DNA of 46,920 bases, taken from IMG/VR virus record IMGVR_UViG_3300042691_037845, positions 1 through 46,920 of that record; one strand, 5' to 3'. The position numbers and the translations under genes are program-made. The notes beneath the pieces were generated by a model. That model ran no database searches. It was not told where the DNA came from and saw nothing but the letters and a program-made list of their open reading frames with translations. Below are positions 1 to 6,822 of this stretch, in pieces. Every line of letters begins with the position of its first letter. The first letter of the stretch is position 1. This DNA comes from a virus.

Positions 1-276
1 GATGTGCCCACCTTCCCAAGCGTTCTCAAGCATCTCAAGCGCCTGTTCCTTAAAGCTCGGCGGCTTGGGTCGGCGGGCGGCGCGGATGTAGCGAGCAAAG
101 TCATAAGCATCCTCACCAGCGTCAATTTCAACCAGCCTTAGGCACGCCTCCAGTTCCTGGTCGGCGCCCCATTGGGCAGCAAGGGTGGCCACTTGAGAAG
201 CGGTGCATTCAGCAGTGGTTGATTGTTGGGTCCACTGCTGCACCAGCTCCGGCGGTGGGGTGATGGGATATGTCAT
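1..276 (-). CDS. Small hypothetical protein, 3' end lies across the window join (partial)
   Basis: Unknown function. The ATG is at 276-274 and the frame is open to base 1 (92 codons). If the window is closed into a circle, the frame continues from 46920 to a TGA at 46893-46891, giving a 101-residue protein whose stop overlaps the ATG of the next gene as ATGA. Its start also overlaps the stop of the upstream gene (273-506) as ATGA, so it belongs to the tightly packed leftward operon. The N-terminus MTYPITPPPELVQQW is followed by an acidic helical middle (ACLRLVEIDAGEDAYDFARY) and a basic RAARRPKP stretch. The QQWTQQ element also occurs in the small protein at 42762-42920, suggesting distant kinship. 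No catalytic motif is visible. Confidence 0.8.
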   Translation of the reverse strand, partial: MTYPITPPPELVQQWTQQSTTAECTASQVATLAAQWGADQELEACLRLVEIDAGEDAYDFARYIRAARRPKPPSFKEQALEMLENAWEGGHI

Positions 277-506
277 TTGGTTGTCTCTAGTTTGTCCACA
301 AGCCGCATCAGATACCACATGGCTTTTTGTGCGTCCTGCTGCGGGTTGTCCTTGTCCCACATGCGCTCCAGGTACTTGAGCACTTGCCACTGGAGCGCCC
401 CAAGCACTGAATCAGGCGCCCGACGCACAGCGTCCTCTAGCACCTCAATCACTTCAAACTGGCGTCCCACGGTGTAGTGGGGCGGATGGTTTACTGGGTC
501 ACTCAT
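273..506 (-). CDS. DUF3310-type small phage protein
   Basis: A 77-residue protein starting MSDPVNHPPHYTVG. The NHPxHYxxG signature is that of the DUF3310 family, small phage proteins sometimes labelled nucleotide-kinase-like but with no proven activity. The middle (ALQWQVLKYLERMWDKD) and the end (QDAQKAMWYLMRLVDKL) also fit the family pattern of W-x-x-x-KYL and a late KA-x-W helix. Another in-frame ATG at 512 would add two residues; I prefer 506 because family members normally begin just before SDPVNHP. The stop overlaps the next start as ATGA, and its own start lies inside the end of the upstream gene. The setting among replication genes is typical for the family. Confidence 0.85.
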   Translation of the reverse strand: MSDPVNHPPHYTVGRQFEVIEVLEDAVRRAPDSVLGALQWQVLKYLERMWDKDNPQQDAQKAMWYLMRLVDKLETTK

Positions 507-762
507 CGTCATAAAGGTCAGAAAGGTCTACAGGTGCCCAGTCGTCCACGTTGTCCGACAGCAAGTCCATGAACTCTGCGTCGGTCGCAGGGATCAGCGC
601 TTCATCGTCCATGTGCCAGGTGCCTCGGCACAAGGCAGGCCCCCACTCGGGCGGGTCGAGATCACTTTGTTTGCGGACAAGTACCGCATCGTCAACCACA
701 GCCTCAACCACAAGTAAGTCGCCATCGAACCGGAGGTCGTTGATTTCAAGAACTTGACTCAT
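499..762 (-). CDS. Acidic hypothetical protein
   Basis: An unrecognised 87-residue, strongly acidic protein. It has a beta-rich first half (VLEINDLRFDGDLLVVEAVVDD) and a second half rich in Asp/Glu, ending VDLSDLYDDE. There is no signal peptide, membrane segment or metal-binding motif. Start and stop both overlap neighbouring genes: ATGA at 759-762, and the stop inside the DUF3310 gene. It is therefore translated as part of the leftward operon. The acidity and small size would suit a protein that binds a host enzyme or mimics DNA, but nothing in the sequence proves this. Confidence 0.75.
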   Translation of the reverse strand: MSQVLEINDLRFDGDLLVVEAVVDDAVLVRKQSDLDPPEWGPALCRGTWHMDDEALIPATDAEFMDLLSDNVDDWAPVDLSDLYDDE

Positions 763-1004
763 TTGCCTGCCTCCTCAAGCACGACACGGCTCGCCGCCTC
801 GATCTGCTCAACGATCCAGTGCTCTAGCTGCTTCAGGCGCTCCAGGTGGAACGCATCGTAGGGAGCGTCAACCGCCCTGTCATGCAGGACGTTGATGTGA
901 TGCTGCGCCAGCCGCTGCGCGTACTGCACAGAGCTGAGCGCGGTGAACAGCGACAAATTGCCGCTGGGTGCCGCAAGGGCGGGTGTGATGGTGGTGGTAG
1001 CCAT
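759..1004 (-). CDS. Small helical hypothetical protein
   Basis: An unrecognised 81-residue protein. An Ala/Thr-rich N-terminus (MATTTITPALAAP) is followed by helices (YAQRLAQHHINVLHDRAVD; LERLKQLEHWIVEQIEAASRVVLEEAG). It is the first gene of a leftward run: upstream there is no coupled gene but a TAGACT/TAGGG box (1021-1045) about 20 nt before the ATG. The stop overlaps the start of the next gene as ATGA. No function can be assigned. Confidence 0.75.
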   Translation of the reverse strand: MATTTITPALAAPSGNLSLFTALSSVQYAQRLAQHHINVLHDRAVDAPYDAFHLERLKQLEHWIVEQIEAASRVVLEEAGK

Positions 1005-1020
1005 GACGGCTGTGTAACTG

Positions 1021-1045
1021 CGGTTACCCTAACAGTCTAGAACCG
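1021..1045 (-). promoter_or_regulatory. TAGACT/TAGGGTAAC box upstream of the 759-1004 gene
   Basis: Read on the minus strand this is TAGACTGTTAGGGTAACC, flanked by CGGTT/AACCG inverted ends. Close relatives lie at 43181-43199, 43912-43930, 46139-46160 and 10215-10226. It lies about 20 nt before the ATG at 1004. The most economical reading is a -10-type promoter (TAGACT) plus a conserved initial transcribed stretch. The partly palindromic form would also suit an operator. Confidence 0.45.
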
Positions 1046-1072
1046 ATGGCTGCCACCAGCCAGTCGCATTAC

Positions 1073-1333
1073 TTAACATTCGCTGAGGCCGAATGCCTCT
1101 GGCTCGTCTGCGGCGATGACGAGGACGTCAACGCCCTGCTCCACGGCCTCCCGAAGGGCTAGCTCGACGACCGAGTAGCCCTCAGGGGTGTTCCAGATGC
1201 AGAACTCCTCAACCCAGCGCGGCCGACCTTGCTTGTACCAGGTCAGCCGCACCAGCGCCAAGGCGTTCTCAACCATCAGCTCACCGGTGGAGAACATCAC
1301 CACGGGTTTGCGGGGCGGAACGGCGCGTGTCAT
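1073..1333 (-). CDS. Hypothetical protein following the primase-helicase
   Basis: An unrecognised 86-residue protein, starting MTRAVPPRKPVVMFSTG. I chose the ATG at 1333-1331 because it overlaps the primase-helicase stop as ATGA; a start four codons further up is possible. It reads as a compact alpha/beta protein: VENALALVRLTWYKQG, then WVEEFCIWNTPEG, an ALREAVEQG helix and the strand VDVLVIAADEP. It lies directly downstream of the primase-helicase and is expected to be co-transcribed and translationally coupled. A helper role in replication is only guilt by association. Confidence 0.75.
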   Translation of the reverse strand: MTRAVPPRKPVVMFSTGELMVENALALVRLTWYKQGRPRWVEEFCIWNTPEGYSVVELALREAVEQGVDVLVIAADEPEAFGLSEC

Positions 1334-3768
1334 CACTCGTCCCAAGTGGAGGAGGCTTCGCGCATGAGGCTAGCCAGCTCCGCTTTGGAGCGATTTTTAG
1401 CCTGTTTCCCTGTATGTGTCACGGAAATTTCGGCCACCCTCGAAGAACCCTGTCCACCACTCGATTTCGAGGGTGGCGCCTCTTTTATAGCGCCACCCTC
1501 AACTTTTTCCTCCAAACGCGGTTCGTCAAAATTATTTGAGGGTGGCGCTATACAAACTGCGCCACCCTCACGATCCAGTGCTGGACTGGGTTTTTCCAGG
1601 GTGGCCATTTTTTCCACCACACCCCCCGTAGGTGAGAGAGAGGTTTTTAGCTTTAAGCGATATTCATAACGAGGGGACCCCTTCCTCTCCTCCACCACTC
1701 TCTCCTCTACAAGCTGGTGCTCCACCAAGCGCTCCAGCCGCTTCTTCAAAGCCTTCACACTCCCTCCAACCGCTGGATCGCTCGCAAGCTGAGTCCGAGG
1801 CACCCAGCGCTCACCGGCGGTGTGGAGCCGCGCCAAGATCCGCGCCTCAAAGCCCGCCGGAGTGTCCTGCTGATCTGGTTCGATGTCCCGCAGCACAAAG
1901 TCCATGTCGTCGGTCTGGCGCAGCAGCATCTGTCGCCCCTTCCGCCCCGCCCTGGACTTCTCCACCGTGATAACCCGGTTCTCCGCCTGGGTCTTGCTAA
2001 AAGCGATCGACCAGGTTTCGTCGGTCGCATCCTTCAAGCTGGAGGTGCCCCTGTACCCGCCGTTCTTGTTGCTGTGGTGCAGCAGCAGAATCGTGCAGGC
2101 CGGGAACGCTGTCCCGTTGTTCAAAGCCAGCCAGTAGACAGGCGAAGCAAACTCCTTCTGGTTCTCGCTGTAGGCGCTGCCCCGCGAGCACCCAGTAATC
2201 GAGTCAATAACCACCAGATTCGGTCGGTGCTTCTCCACCATCCGCTTGAACCGCCCGTACCACTGCAGCTCCCACCCCTGCGACCGCTTCAACCCCTTCA
2301 AATCGTCGAGCGTCAAGTCAGCGTCCTTTAGCGTCCGCTTCAACTGGGCCGCCGACTGGTCCCCGTTCAACCAGAGCACCTTCCCAGGCACCCCACCATT
2401 CACCGGGAACATCTGCCCTCGAACGCTGAACTCCTCCGCTCGCAGCACATGCCGCGCCAGCGTCGCCGCAAAAGCACTTTTCCCGTTCCCGCCCTCACCG
2501 TGCAGCATGATCACAGCCGGCGACGGCAGCAGATCAGGAATCAAGTAGTCCACGTCGGTCGTGTCGGTGTACAGGCTTTCCCCGCTCATGTCGTCTCCGT
2601 TGAGTTGGAACTCAGCATCTGCAATCAGCAGACTCTCAATAGGCCCAGAATCCCGGTAACCGGATTCCAAAGCCAGCAAGTGCATCCTGTGGTTCTGCTC
2701 CGCCGGATTCTCCAGCTCCTGAAGCTCCTTTGCCTTAGCCAGCAGTTCCTTGTAATCCGCATAGCTCATCCGCGTCTTTTGAACCGTCGCAGCCTCAGCT
2801 CGCGCAACCGCATCCCGGCTGGCGTCCGAAAATCGCCGCCTCATCGGATCCTGCTGGTCCGCCATCCAGATCAGCGAGTTAAACCGAATCCCCCCGCCCC
2901 GCTTAAAGCTGCTCCACGCCGGCTCACAGGGATTCCCGTTCTTCCAGTCGTCTGCATACTCAGGATCCTCAGCACTCCACGCACTCCACAACGTCAGCCC
3001 CAGCTCGTTCGGCAGCGCATCGTGGATCGCCATCCCCACCTGCACCCACTGATCCCGGCTGTGCGCCCCCTGGTGCGGAATAACCCTCAAGCAATCCTGA
3101 ACGATCTCGGCAATCTCGTCCTCTGTCCGATCCGTAAAGTCCAGAGCCTTGCGATTCTTCAGCAGACCCTTCGCAACGGGCTCCTTCCGGGTAGCGGCAT
3201 CACGCATCTCCGCTATGAGCCACGCAGGCGCCTCTGGAATGGCTTCTAAGTCCCCTTCAAACCCGTAGTAGCCCTCAGGTGCCGTCCCCTCCTTAGAGCC
3301 CGGATAAGCGCCATACAGGAGCCCCTGCCGATTCCACAAAACTTCATATCCCGGCCCGTCTTCCACCAACGGAAAGCCCTTGACCTCGTTCCAATACTCC
3401 TCCGGCACCCGGAACAAGTATTTGGCAGCGTTCTTCTTCGTACTGGTAACCCGTGGAGCGCCCTCAAGCGAGTCCCCACACTTTCGAAGCAACAGCCCCA
3501 GCTTGTAATCCACGTCCAGAATCACCAGCCCCTTGCTCCGAGGCCCGGTGAACACACCCACCGCCTGGAACAGCTCCGGTTGCCGCTCGATCTGCAGCAG
3601 CACATCCGCCGGCCCCATGATCTGGTGGTGCGCCCGCCCCAGCGGCTCTTTCCCCTTGGCCACATGCCCACTGGGAAGCTGCGACCCCTTCGCATAAATC
3701 GGGGCATACGCATATCCCTGCGGCAAAGCCCGCACAAATGCGAGCAGCTCTTTCGCCTGGTCCGTCAC
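1333..3768 (-). CDS. Primase-helicase fusion (prim-pol domain, PriCT-2-like linker, RecA-like helicase)
   Basis: An 811-residue GTG-start protein predicted to make primers and unwind DNA at the phage fork. Residues 1-190 resemble the bifunctional primase/polymerase fold, with LVILDVDY (81-88) supplying the acidic metal-binding pair. Residues 215-303 match the primase C-terminal 2 pattern (DWKNGNPCEPAW...FNSLIWMA). Residues 405-630 are a RecA-like ATPase with Walker A GEGGNGKSA (424-432), Walker B LVVIDS (518-523) and LLHHSN (562-567). Residues 640-705 look like a winged helix. The last 100 residues are low complexity, with a duplicated GGA...APPS segment encoded by two DNA hairpins. It heads the leftward replication arm that also carries the family A polymerase. 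Confidence 0.92.
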   Translation of the reverse strand: MTDQAKELLAFVRALPQGYAYAPIYAKGSQLPSGHVAKGKEPLGRAHHQIMGPADVLLQIERQPELFQAVGVFTGPRSKGLVILDVDYKLGLLLRKCGDSLEGAPRVTSTKKNAAKYLFRVPEEYWNEVKGFPLVEDGPGYEVLWNRQGLLYGAYPGSKEGTAPEGYYGFEGDLEAIPEAPAWLIAEMRDAATRKEPVAKGLLKNRKALDFTDRTEDEIAEIVQDCLRVIPHQGAHSRDQWVQVGMAIHDALPNELGLTLWSAWSAEDPEYADDWKNGNPCEPAWSSFKRGGGIRFNSLIWMADQQDPMRRRFSDASRDAVARAEAATVQKTRMSYADYKELLAKAKELQELENPAEQNHRMHLLALESGYRDSGPIESLLIADAEFQLNGDDMSGESLYTDTTDVDYLIPDLLPSPAVIMLHGEGGNGKSAFAATLARHVLRAEEFSVRGQMFPVNGGVPGKVLWLNGDQSAAQLKRTLKDADLTLDDLKGLKRSQGWELQWYGRFKRMVEKHRPNLVVIDSITGCSRGSAYSENQKEFASPVYWLALNNGTAFPACTILLLHHSNKNGGYRGTSSLKDATDETWSIAFSKTQAENRVITVEKSRAGRKGRQMLLRQTDDMDFVLRDIEPDQQDTPAGFEARILARLHTAGERWVPRTQLASDPAVGGSVKALKKRLERLVEHQLVEERVVEERKGSPRYEYRLKLKTSLSPTGGVVEKMATLEKPSPALDREGGAVCIAPPSNNFDEPRLEEKVEGGAIKEAPPSKSSGGQGSSRVAEISVTHTGKQAKNRSKAELASLMREASSTWDE
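1469..1569. repeat. Two copies of an 11-bp-arm hairpin inside the primase-helicase 3' end
   Basis: GAGGGTGGCGC at 1469-1479 pairs with GCGCCACCCTC at 1490-1500, and the same arms occur at 1538-1548 and 1559-1569. Both loops are exactly 10 nt but differ in sequence. Arm conservation with variable loops shows a duplicated structural element rather than a simple coding duplication. In protein it encodes the two GGA...APPS stretches near residues 735-765. The flanks also carry the related strings GGCCACCCTCGA (1432-1443) and CAGGGTGGCC. Confidence 0.8.
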
Positions 3769-3771
3769 GCT

Positions 3772-3790
3772 GTTACACTCCTAGTGTGAT
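3772..3790 (-). promoter_or_regulatory. CACTAGGAGTGTAAC box, putative promoter/operator of the primase-helicase
   Basis: On the minus strand the sequence ATCACACTAGGAGTGTAAC ends 3 nt before the GTG start at 3768. It contains the CTAGG core seen before many other starts and an imperfect ACACT/AGTGT palindrome. Its position would give a very short leader or place a repressor site over the start of the leftward arm. Confidence 0.4.
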
Positions 3791-3859
3791 GTTGGTGTTC
3801 CGCCCCGCGACCTTCCCGGCGTGGGGCGTTTTCACAGACTACACACCCCGTCACCCCTC

Positions 3860-3873
3860 TGCTACAATCACAC
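3860..3873 (+). promoter_or_regulatory. Extended -10-like promoter TGCTACAAT for the rightward early genes
   Basis: TGCTACAAT followed by CACAC lies 45 nt before the ATG at 3913, in the divergent gap between the primase-helicase and the ssDNA-binding-like gene. The 12-mer CTACAATCACAC (3862-3873) recurs exactly at 10133-10144, ahead of the large terminase. TACAAT is one base from the sigma-70 consensus. No convincing -35 element lies 17 nt upstream, so the TG extension may matter. Confidence 0.5.
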
Positions 3874-3912
3874 TCGATGGCACTTCAGCCGTCCACTCAC
3901 TGACCCAAAACC

Positions 3913-4494
3913 ATGGCATTCCTGTCCAAAACCGCCTCCGCCTCCGTCAACGCGACCTCCGGCGGCTCCTACCTTTCCCCCTCCAAACTCCAAGACGGCG
4001 GCAGCGTCCGCTTCGCTCTCCTGACTGACGAGCCCCTTGAGTTCTACGAGTCCTGGGGCACCGCTGCCGATGGCTCCTCCAAGCCCTTCCGCTTCGACTT
4101 CGAGCCCACCTACGAGGACGTGATCGCCGAAATGGGCGACTACACCCCCCGCGAAGGCCGCGGCGGCCCCGGCACCGCCGACGTCAAGTTCTGCATCGCC
4201 GTCCCCGTCTTCAACTTTGAAGCTGGTGCGGTCCAAGTCATGTCCATCTCCCAGAAGTCAATCCTGCGCGAGCTGGACGCCATCTCCCAAGAGGAGGATT
4301 ACGCCAACCTGACCGAGTGGGACTTCACCCTCAGCAAGAAAGGCTCCGGCCTCCTCACTGAGTACAAGCTCCGCCCCGCACCCCGCAAAAAAGGCGCCGA
4401 CGCCACCATTGCCGCCGCATGGGAAGAAACCAAAACCGCCGGCTTCGACCTGGCTCGCCTCCTGACCGGCGGCAACCCATTCAAGGCCGAGTGA
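3913..4494 (+). CDS. Putative single-stranded DNA-binding protein
   Basis: A 193-residue protein, first of a rightward early group. The centre (residues 60-170) reads as beta-rich: FRFDFEPTYEDVIAEMGDY, KFCIAVPVFNFEAGAVQV, QKSILRELDAI, WDFTLSKKGSGLLTEYKLRP. The QKS-x-LREL helix followed by a strand and K-x-G-x-GL-x-TEY-x-L-x-P recalls the core of phage ssDNA-binding proteins of the gp32-like group, though the zinc-binding residues are absent. The C-terminus is not strongly acidic. The RecB-like exonuclease three genes downstream makes a recombination/replication role plausible. The family assignment rests on pattern memory, so function is moderately certain. Confidence 0.6.
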   Translation: MAFLSKTASASVNATSGGSYLSPSKLQDGGSVRFALLTDEPLEFYESWGTAADGSSKPFRFDFEPTYEDVIAEMGDYTPREGRGGPGTADVKFCIAVPVFNFEAGAVQVMSISQKSILRELDAISQEEDYANLTEWDFTLSKKGSGLLTEYKLRPAPRKKGADATIAAAWEETKTAGFDLARLLTGGNPFKAE

Positions 4495-4508
4495 CCTAGC
4501 ACAACACC

Positions 4509-4526
4509 GGGGGCCTAACCGCCCCC
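4509..4526 (+). terminator. GC hairpin with CTAACC loop after the ssDNA-binding-like gene
   Basis: GGGGGC (4509-4514), loop CTAACC, GCCCCC (4521-4526), placed 12 nt after the stop at 4494. There is no long T-run, so it may attenuate rather than stop transcription. The loop resembles those of the hairpins at 16302-16323 and 19249-19271. Confidence 0.5.
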
Positions 4527-4548
4527 ATACACACTTCTTAACAACCAC

Positions 4549-4728
4549 ATGAGCCTCACCATCTTTGACAAAGTCCGCCTCGCCAACAGCGCCATCCAAC
4601 GAGCCGAACTCAACTGCCTCGATCACGACCGCTTCATCGGCGAATACGACACCGTCCGCTGCTGGCACCAGCACCGCATCGTCTTCGTCGCCAGCCCCGA
4701 AGGCGCATTCAGCTTCCCAGAGCACTGA
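4549..4728 (+). CDS. Small hypothetical protein (59 aa)
   Basis: An unrecognised 59-residue protein (MSLTIFDKVRLANSAIQRAE...). It uses the same C-ending codons as its neighbours and fits neatly between the genes ending at 4494 and starting at 4732. The first half looks helical; the second half (TVRCWHQHRIVFVASPEGAF) looks like strands. Only three bases separate its TGA from the next ATG, indicating an operon. The small size and lack of a motif prevent assignment. Confidence 0.65.
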   Translation: MSLTIFDKVRLANSAIQRAELNCLDHDRFIGEYDTVRCWHQHRIVFVASPEGAFSFPEH

Positions 4729-4731
4729 ACC

Positions 4732-4983
4732 ATGCCCGTCGTAAAAGTCACATTCACCGAGGACGACATTCAGCTGCTGGATCGTGACGCCCAGCAGCAC
4801 GGCACCTCCCGCGCCGAGCTGATCCGCCAGCGCACCCTCACCCGCCACACCACTGGATCGCCATTCACTACGGCCGAGTACCACCGCGTCGTCGCCAACG
4901 CCCACCAGTTCACCCGCGGCAGCATTGACCGCCTCCAAGTCGAGTCCCTCGTAGCCTTCGTGCTGAATCAGGTGATGGCGTGA
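4732..4983 (+). CDS. Ribbon-helix-helix-type DNA-binding protein
   Basis: An 83-residue protein. The N-terminal 30 residues follow the ribbon-helix-helix plan: a strand (VVKVTFTEDDIQLL), then helix A (LDRDAQQHG), the turn TS, and helix B (RAELIRQRTL), as in CopG/Arc-type regulators. The remaining 50 residues are helical and end in VESLVAFVLNQVMA. It may autoregulate the early rightward group or act at a nearby site. Its stop overlaps the GTG start of the exonuclease gene (GTGA at 4980-4983), so the two are translationally coupled. Confidence 0.7.
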   Translation: MPVVKVTFTEDDIQLLDRDAQQHGTSRAELIRQRTLTRHTTGSPFTTAEYHRVVANAHQFTRGSIDRLQVESLVAFVLNQVMA

Positions 4984-5837
4984 CCCTGGACCGCACCGAT
5001 GCCCTCGCCGCCCTACGCCGCTCCGCCTTGGTGCGCGATGATTCCGGCCCTTCGCGCATCTACCGCGACGCCACCGGCAACATCTACCACTCGGTCACCA
5101 GCATCCTCAGCGCCACCGCCGACAAGTCCGGCCTCGAAGGCTGGGCAAAGCGCCAGAACGCCATCTACGGCCCTGGAGCGGCCGAGCAAGACCGCACCGT
5201 CGCCGCCACCCGAGGCACCCAAGCGCATTCACAGGCGGAATACATCCTCAAATCCGCCAACAAAATCGCCCGCCAAGTCGCCAACAAACGTGGTTCGCTC
5301 CGCACCGACCCCCACGGCCTCCCCCACATCCCCGTGCCCATCTTTCGATGGGCACTTGCACAAGCCATGCCGAGTGTTCCGGCAGTCAGCCTCAGCGCCA
5401 AAGGTTTTGCCCGCAGCCTCACCACCTGGATCGCCAGCAACGTGACCCAGTGCCACGCCTGCGAATTCTCCATTCATCACCCCGCAGGCTTCGCCGGCAC
5501 CGCCGACGGCCTCATCTCGGTCGACAAACACACCCTCGCCGAGTTCGATGCACCATCTGCATTGGCTGGATCGCCATTCATAGCCGATTGGAAGACAAGC
5601 AACACCAAGCGCAGCCCCGAGATGATGGCTGACTACTGTTTACAGGCAGGCGCATACAGTCTCGGGCTTGAATTTTTAACCGGCATCCAGCCCGCTGGCG
5701 CATTCATCGTGGTCGCTCGCCGCATCGGCGAACCCAACGTGACATTCATCAACCGCGACCAACTCGTTCGCGCCCAAGACGGCTACCTGGAACGCTGCAG
5801 AATCTTTTACGAGGCCATTCAAGGGGTAGGACCCTAA
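4980..5837 (+). CDS. RecB/Cas4-like PD-(D/E)XK exonuclease
   Basis: A 285-residue predicted DNA exonuclease for recombination, end processing or host DNA degradation. The expected motifs appear in order: RGTQAH (78-83, motif I), FAGTADGL with Asp176, IADWKTS with Asp203 and Lys205 as the D-x-K catalytic pair, and QAGAY (222-226, the Q-x-x-x-Y motif). The C-terminal strand GAFIVVARR completes the fold. No four-cysteine iron-sulfur set is visible, unlike true Cas4. It uses a GTG start inside the stop of the upstream ribbon-helix-helix gene and ends just before a folded non-coding stretch. Pairing with a ssDNA-binding-like protein suggests a recombination module. Confidence 0.88.
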   Translation: MTLDRTDALAALRRSALVRDDSGPSRIYRDATGNIYHSVTSILSATADKSGLEGWAKRQNAIYGPGAAEQDRTVAATRGTQAHSQAEYILKSANKIARQVANKRGSLRTDPHGLPHIPVPIFRWALAQAMPSVPAVSLSAKGFARSLTTWIASNVTQCHACEFSIHHPAGFAGTADGLISVDKHTLAEFDAPSALAGSPFIADWKTSNTKRSPEMMADYCLQAGAYSLGLEFLTGIQPAGAFIVVARRIGEPNVTFINRDQLVRAQDGYLERCRIFYEAIQGVGP

Positions 5838-5890
5838 AAACCATTCAAGGGCCTTCCAGGGGCTCCTAGGGGCCATTCAAGGCCATTCAT
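5815..5890. repeat. CCATTCAAGG direct repeats
   Basis: CCATTCAAGG occurs at 5815-5824, 5841-5850 and 5873-5882, followed by a partial copy CCATTCAT at 5883-5890. The first copy is inside the last codons of the exonuclease gene, the rest in the non-coding gap. They could be binding sites for a replication or recombination protein, or remnants of a recombination event. Confidence 0.6.
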
Positions 5891-5932
5891 AGCTGCCACC
5901 CCTACCGCTCTGCCCTGGTGCGCCTGCGGGCG

Positions 5933-6024
5933 ATGCAGTTTCTGCATTGGTGCGGCACTGGCGGTGCCAGTGCTAACGCTATTGCGACGCATTCTCAACA
6001 ACCTAGGGCGATGCGGTGAGAATG
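5933..6024. other. Strongly folded non-coding segment (three consecutive perfect hairpins)
   Basis: ATGCAG/CTGCAT (5933-5938 with 5942-5947, loop TTT) is followed by GCACTGGC/GCCAGTGC (5955-5962 with 5966-5973, loop GGT), then CATTCTCA/TGAGAATG (5990-5997 with 6017-6024, 19-nt loop containing CCTAGGG). Together with the terminator at 6063-6083 they fill the 257-nt gap between two convergent genes. No open frame of credible composition lies here. It may be a structured RNA, a replication origin or a recombination site. Confidence 0.5.
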
Positions 6025-6058
6025 GGAACGGGAACCATTCTTAAACCGCAGGCCACAG

Positions 6059-6083
6059 AAAAGGCCAGCCGGTGAGGCTGGCC
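6059..6083 (-). terminator. Intrinsic terminator of the leftward accessory block
   Basis: On the minus strand GGCCAGCC, loop TCACC, GGCTGGCC is followed by TTTT (8-bp perfect stem, 6063-6083, then the T-run at 6059-6062). It lies 11 nt past the stop of the small membrane protein gene at 6095 and faces the end of the exonuclease gene. Confidence 0.85.
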
Positions 6084-6094
6084 AGGGTGGGGGA

Positions 6095-6250
6095 TCAGAT
6101 CAGCTGAAGAATGGCCAAGGCTCCTAGCAGTGCTAGCAGGATTGTCTGGCGCTGTTGCAGGGTTTCGATCTGGCCCTGTTGCTGATCTGTAAGCTCAACG
6201 GCGGCCGTGATGATGTCGGCCTTGCTGGAGCGTTCGGTGATGGTCTGCAT
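6095..6250 (-). CDS. Small single-pass membrane protein
   Basis: A 51-residue protein. An amphipathic helix (KADIITAAVELTDQQQGQIETLQQRQ) leads into a C-terminal hydrophobic segment (TILLALLGALAILQLI), one predicted membrane span at residues 35-51. I chose the ATG at 6250 over an upstream start at 6295 because the box CCTAGGCAAACC (6255-6266, read on the minus strand) lies just before it. An intrinsic terminator follows the stop. Small helical-TM proteins of this kind are common in cyanophages. A holin-like or superinfection role is conceivable but unsupported. Confidence 0.65.
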   Translation of the reverse strand: MQTITERSSKADIITAAVELTDQQQGQIETLQQRQTILLALLGALAILQLI

Positions 6251-6388
6251 GGCTGGTTTGCCTAGGTGCGGTGTTAGGTGAGCCAGTTGGCTCAACCGCT
6301 ATTCTCGCCGCTACAGTGTGAGGCTAGCGTGATTGTCGCAACACTTAACATTCGCAAGCGGCACAAACCGCGGACGCAATATGGCCAT

Positions 6389-6412
6389 AAAAAACCGGCC
6401 GCGTGGGCCGGT
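6389..6412 (-). terminator. Intrinsic terminator after the 6424-6822 gene
   Basis: On the minus strand ACCGGCC, loop CACGC, GGCCGGT (6394-6412) is followed by a run of T (6389-6394). The 7-bp perfect stem and T-run make a textbook rho-independent terminator. It ends the transcript that contains the 6424-6822 and 6819-7523 genes. Confidence 0.88.
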
Positions 6413-6423
6413 GTGGTTCGGAC

Positions 6424-6822
6424 TCAGAACGGGAGATCATCCGGCGGCGCCGTGGTGGGCGGCAGCCGGAAGCGCGTTACAGGCGCCGTGATGGCACGTC
6501 GAAACTGCGCTAGCGCCGCCGCGTGGGCACGGCTGGCGCGAACTGCCATCCCGTGATCCCCTTCCGCCATTGCCTGGCCTGCTAGCAGGTCCAACCGGTG
6601 AAGCGTGAGCATGGCGGCGGTGTCCAGCGCGTGGGGCGTCGCCTCGTCTACCAGTTCGAACGATGCGGCCGCAACGTACCGGCGGGCTTGGCGCAAGCTG
6701 ACACAGTACCGGCTAGCCAGCGTTTGGACCGCAAAGGCGGAACCAACGCCGGCCGCTAGCAGTTCGAGAGCATCCGCCTCTCGTTGCACCCGTTCCGCAT
6801 CTGTGGCGCGGTTCCGTTTCAT
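6424..6822 (-). CDS. Helix-turn-helix protein, small-terminase-like architecture
   Basis: A 132-residue protein. After a basic N-terminus (MKRNRATDAERVQ) comes a helix-turn-helix stretch at residues 28-52 (AVQTLASRYCVSLRQARRYV). A helical region follows with repeated Ala-rich helices and AMAEGDHGMAVRASRAHAA, then a Pro-rich tail. The order of HTH then paired helices parallels the likely small terminase subunit at 9546-9875, and the last helix pair could oligomerise. It could be a transcription regulator, a second TerS-like protein or a divergent paralogue. ATGA coupling to the upstream gene is at 6819-6822, and a terminator follows. Confidence 0.65.
   Translation of the reverse strand: MKRNRATDAERVQREADALELLAAGVGSAFAVQTLASRYCVSLRQARRYVAAASFELVDEATPHALDTAAMLTLHRLDLLAGQAMAEGDHGMAVRASRAHAAALAQFRRAITAPVTRFRLPPTTAPPDDLPF

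Noticed and set aside
1717-3249. Plus-strand open frames of 200-266 codons opposite the primase-helicase
   Set aside because: They are Arg/Pro/Leu-rich shadows created by the GC-rich, C-ending codons of the real minus-strand gene.
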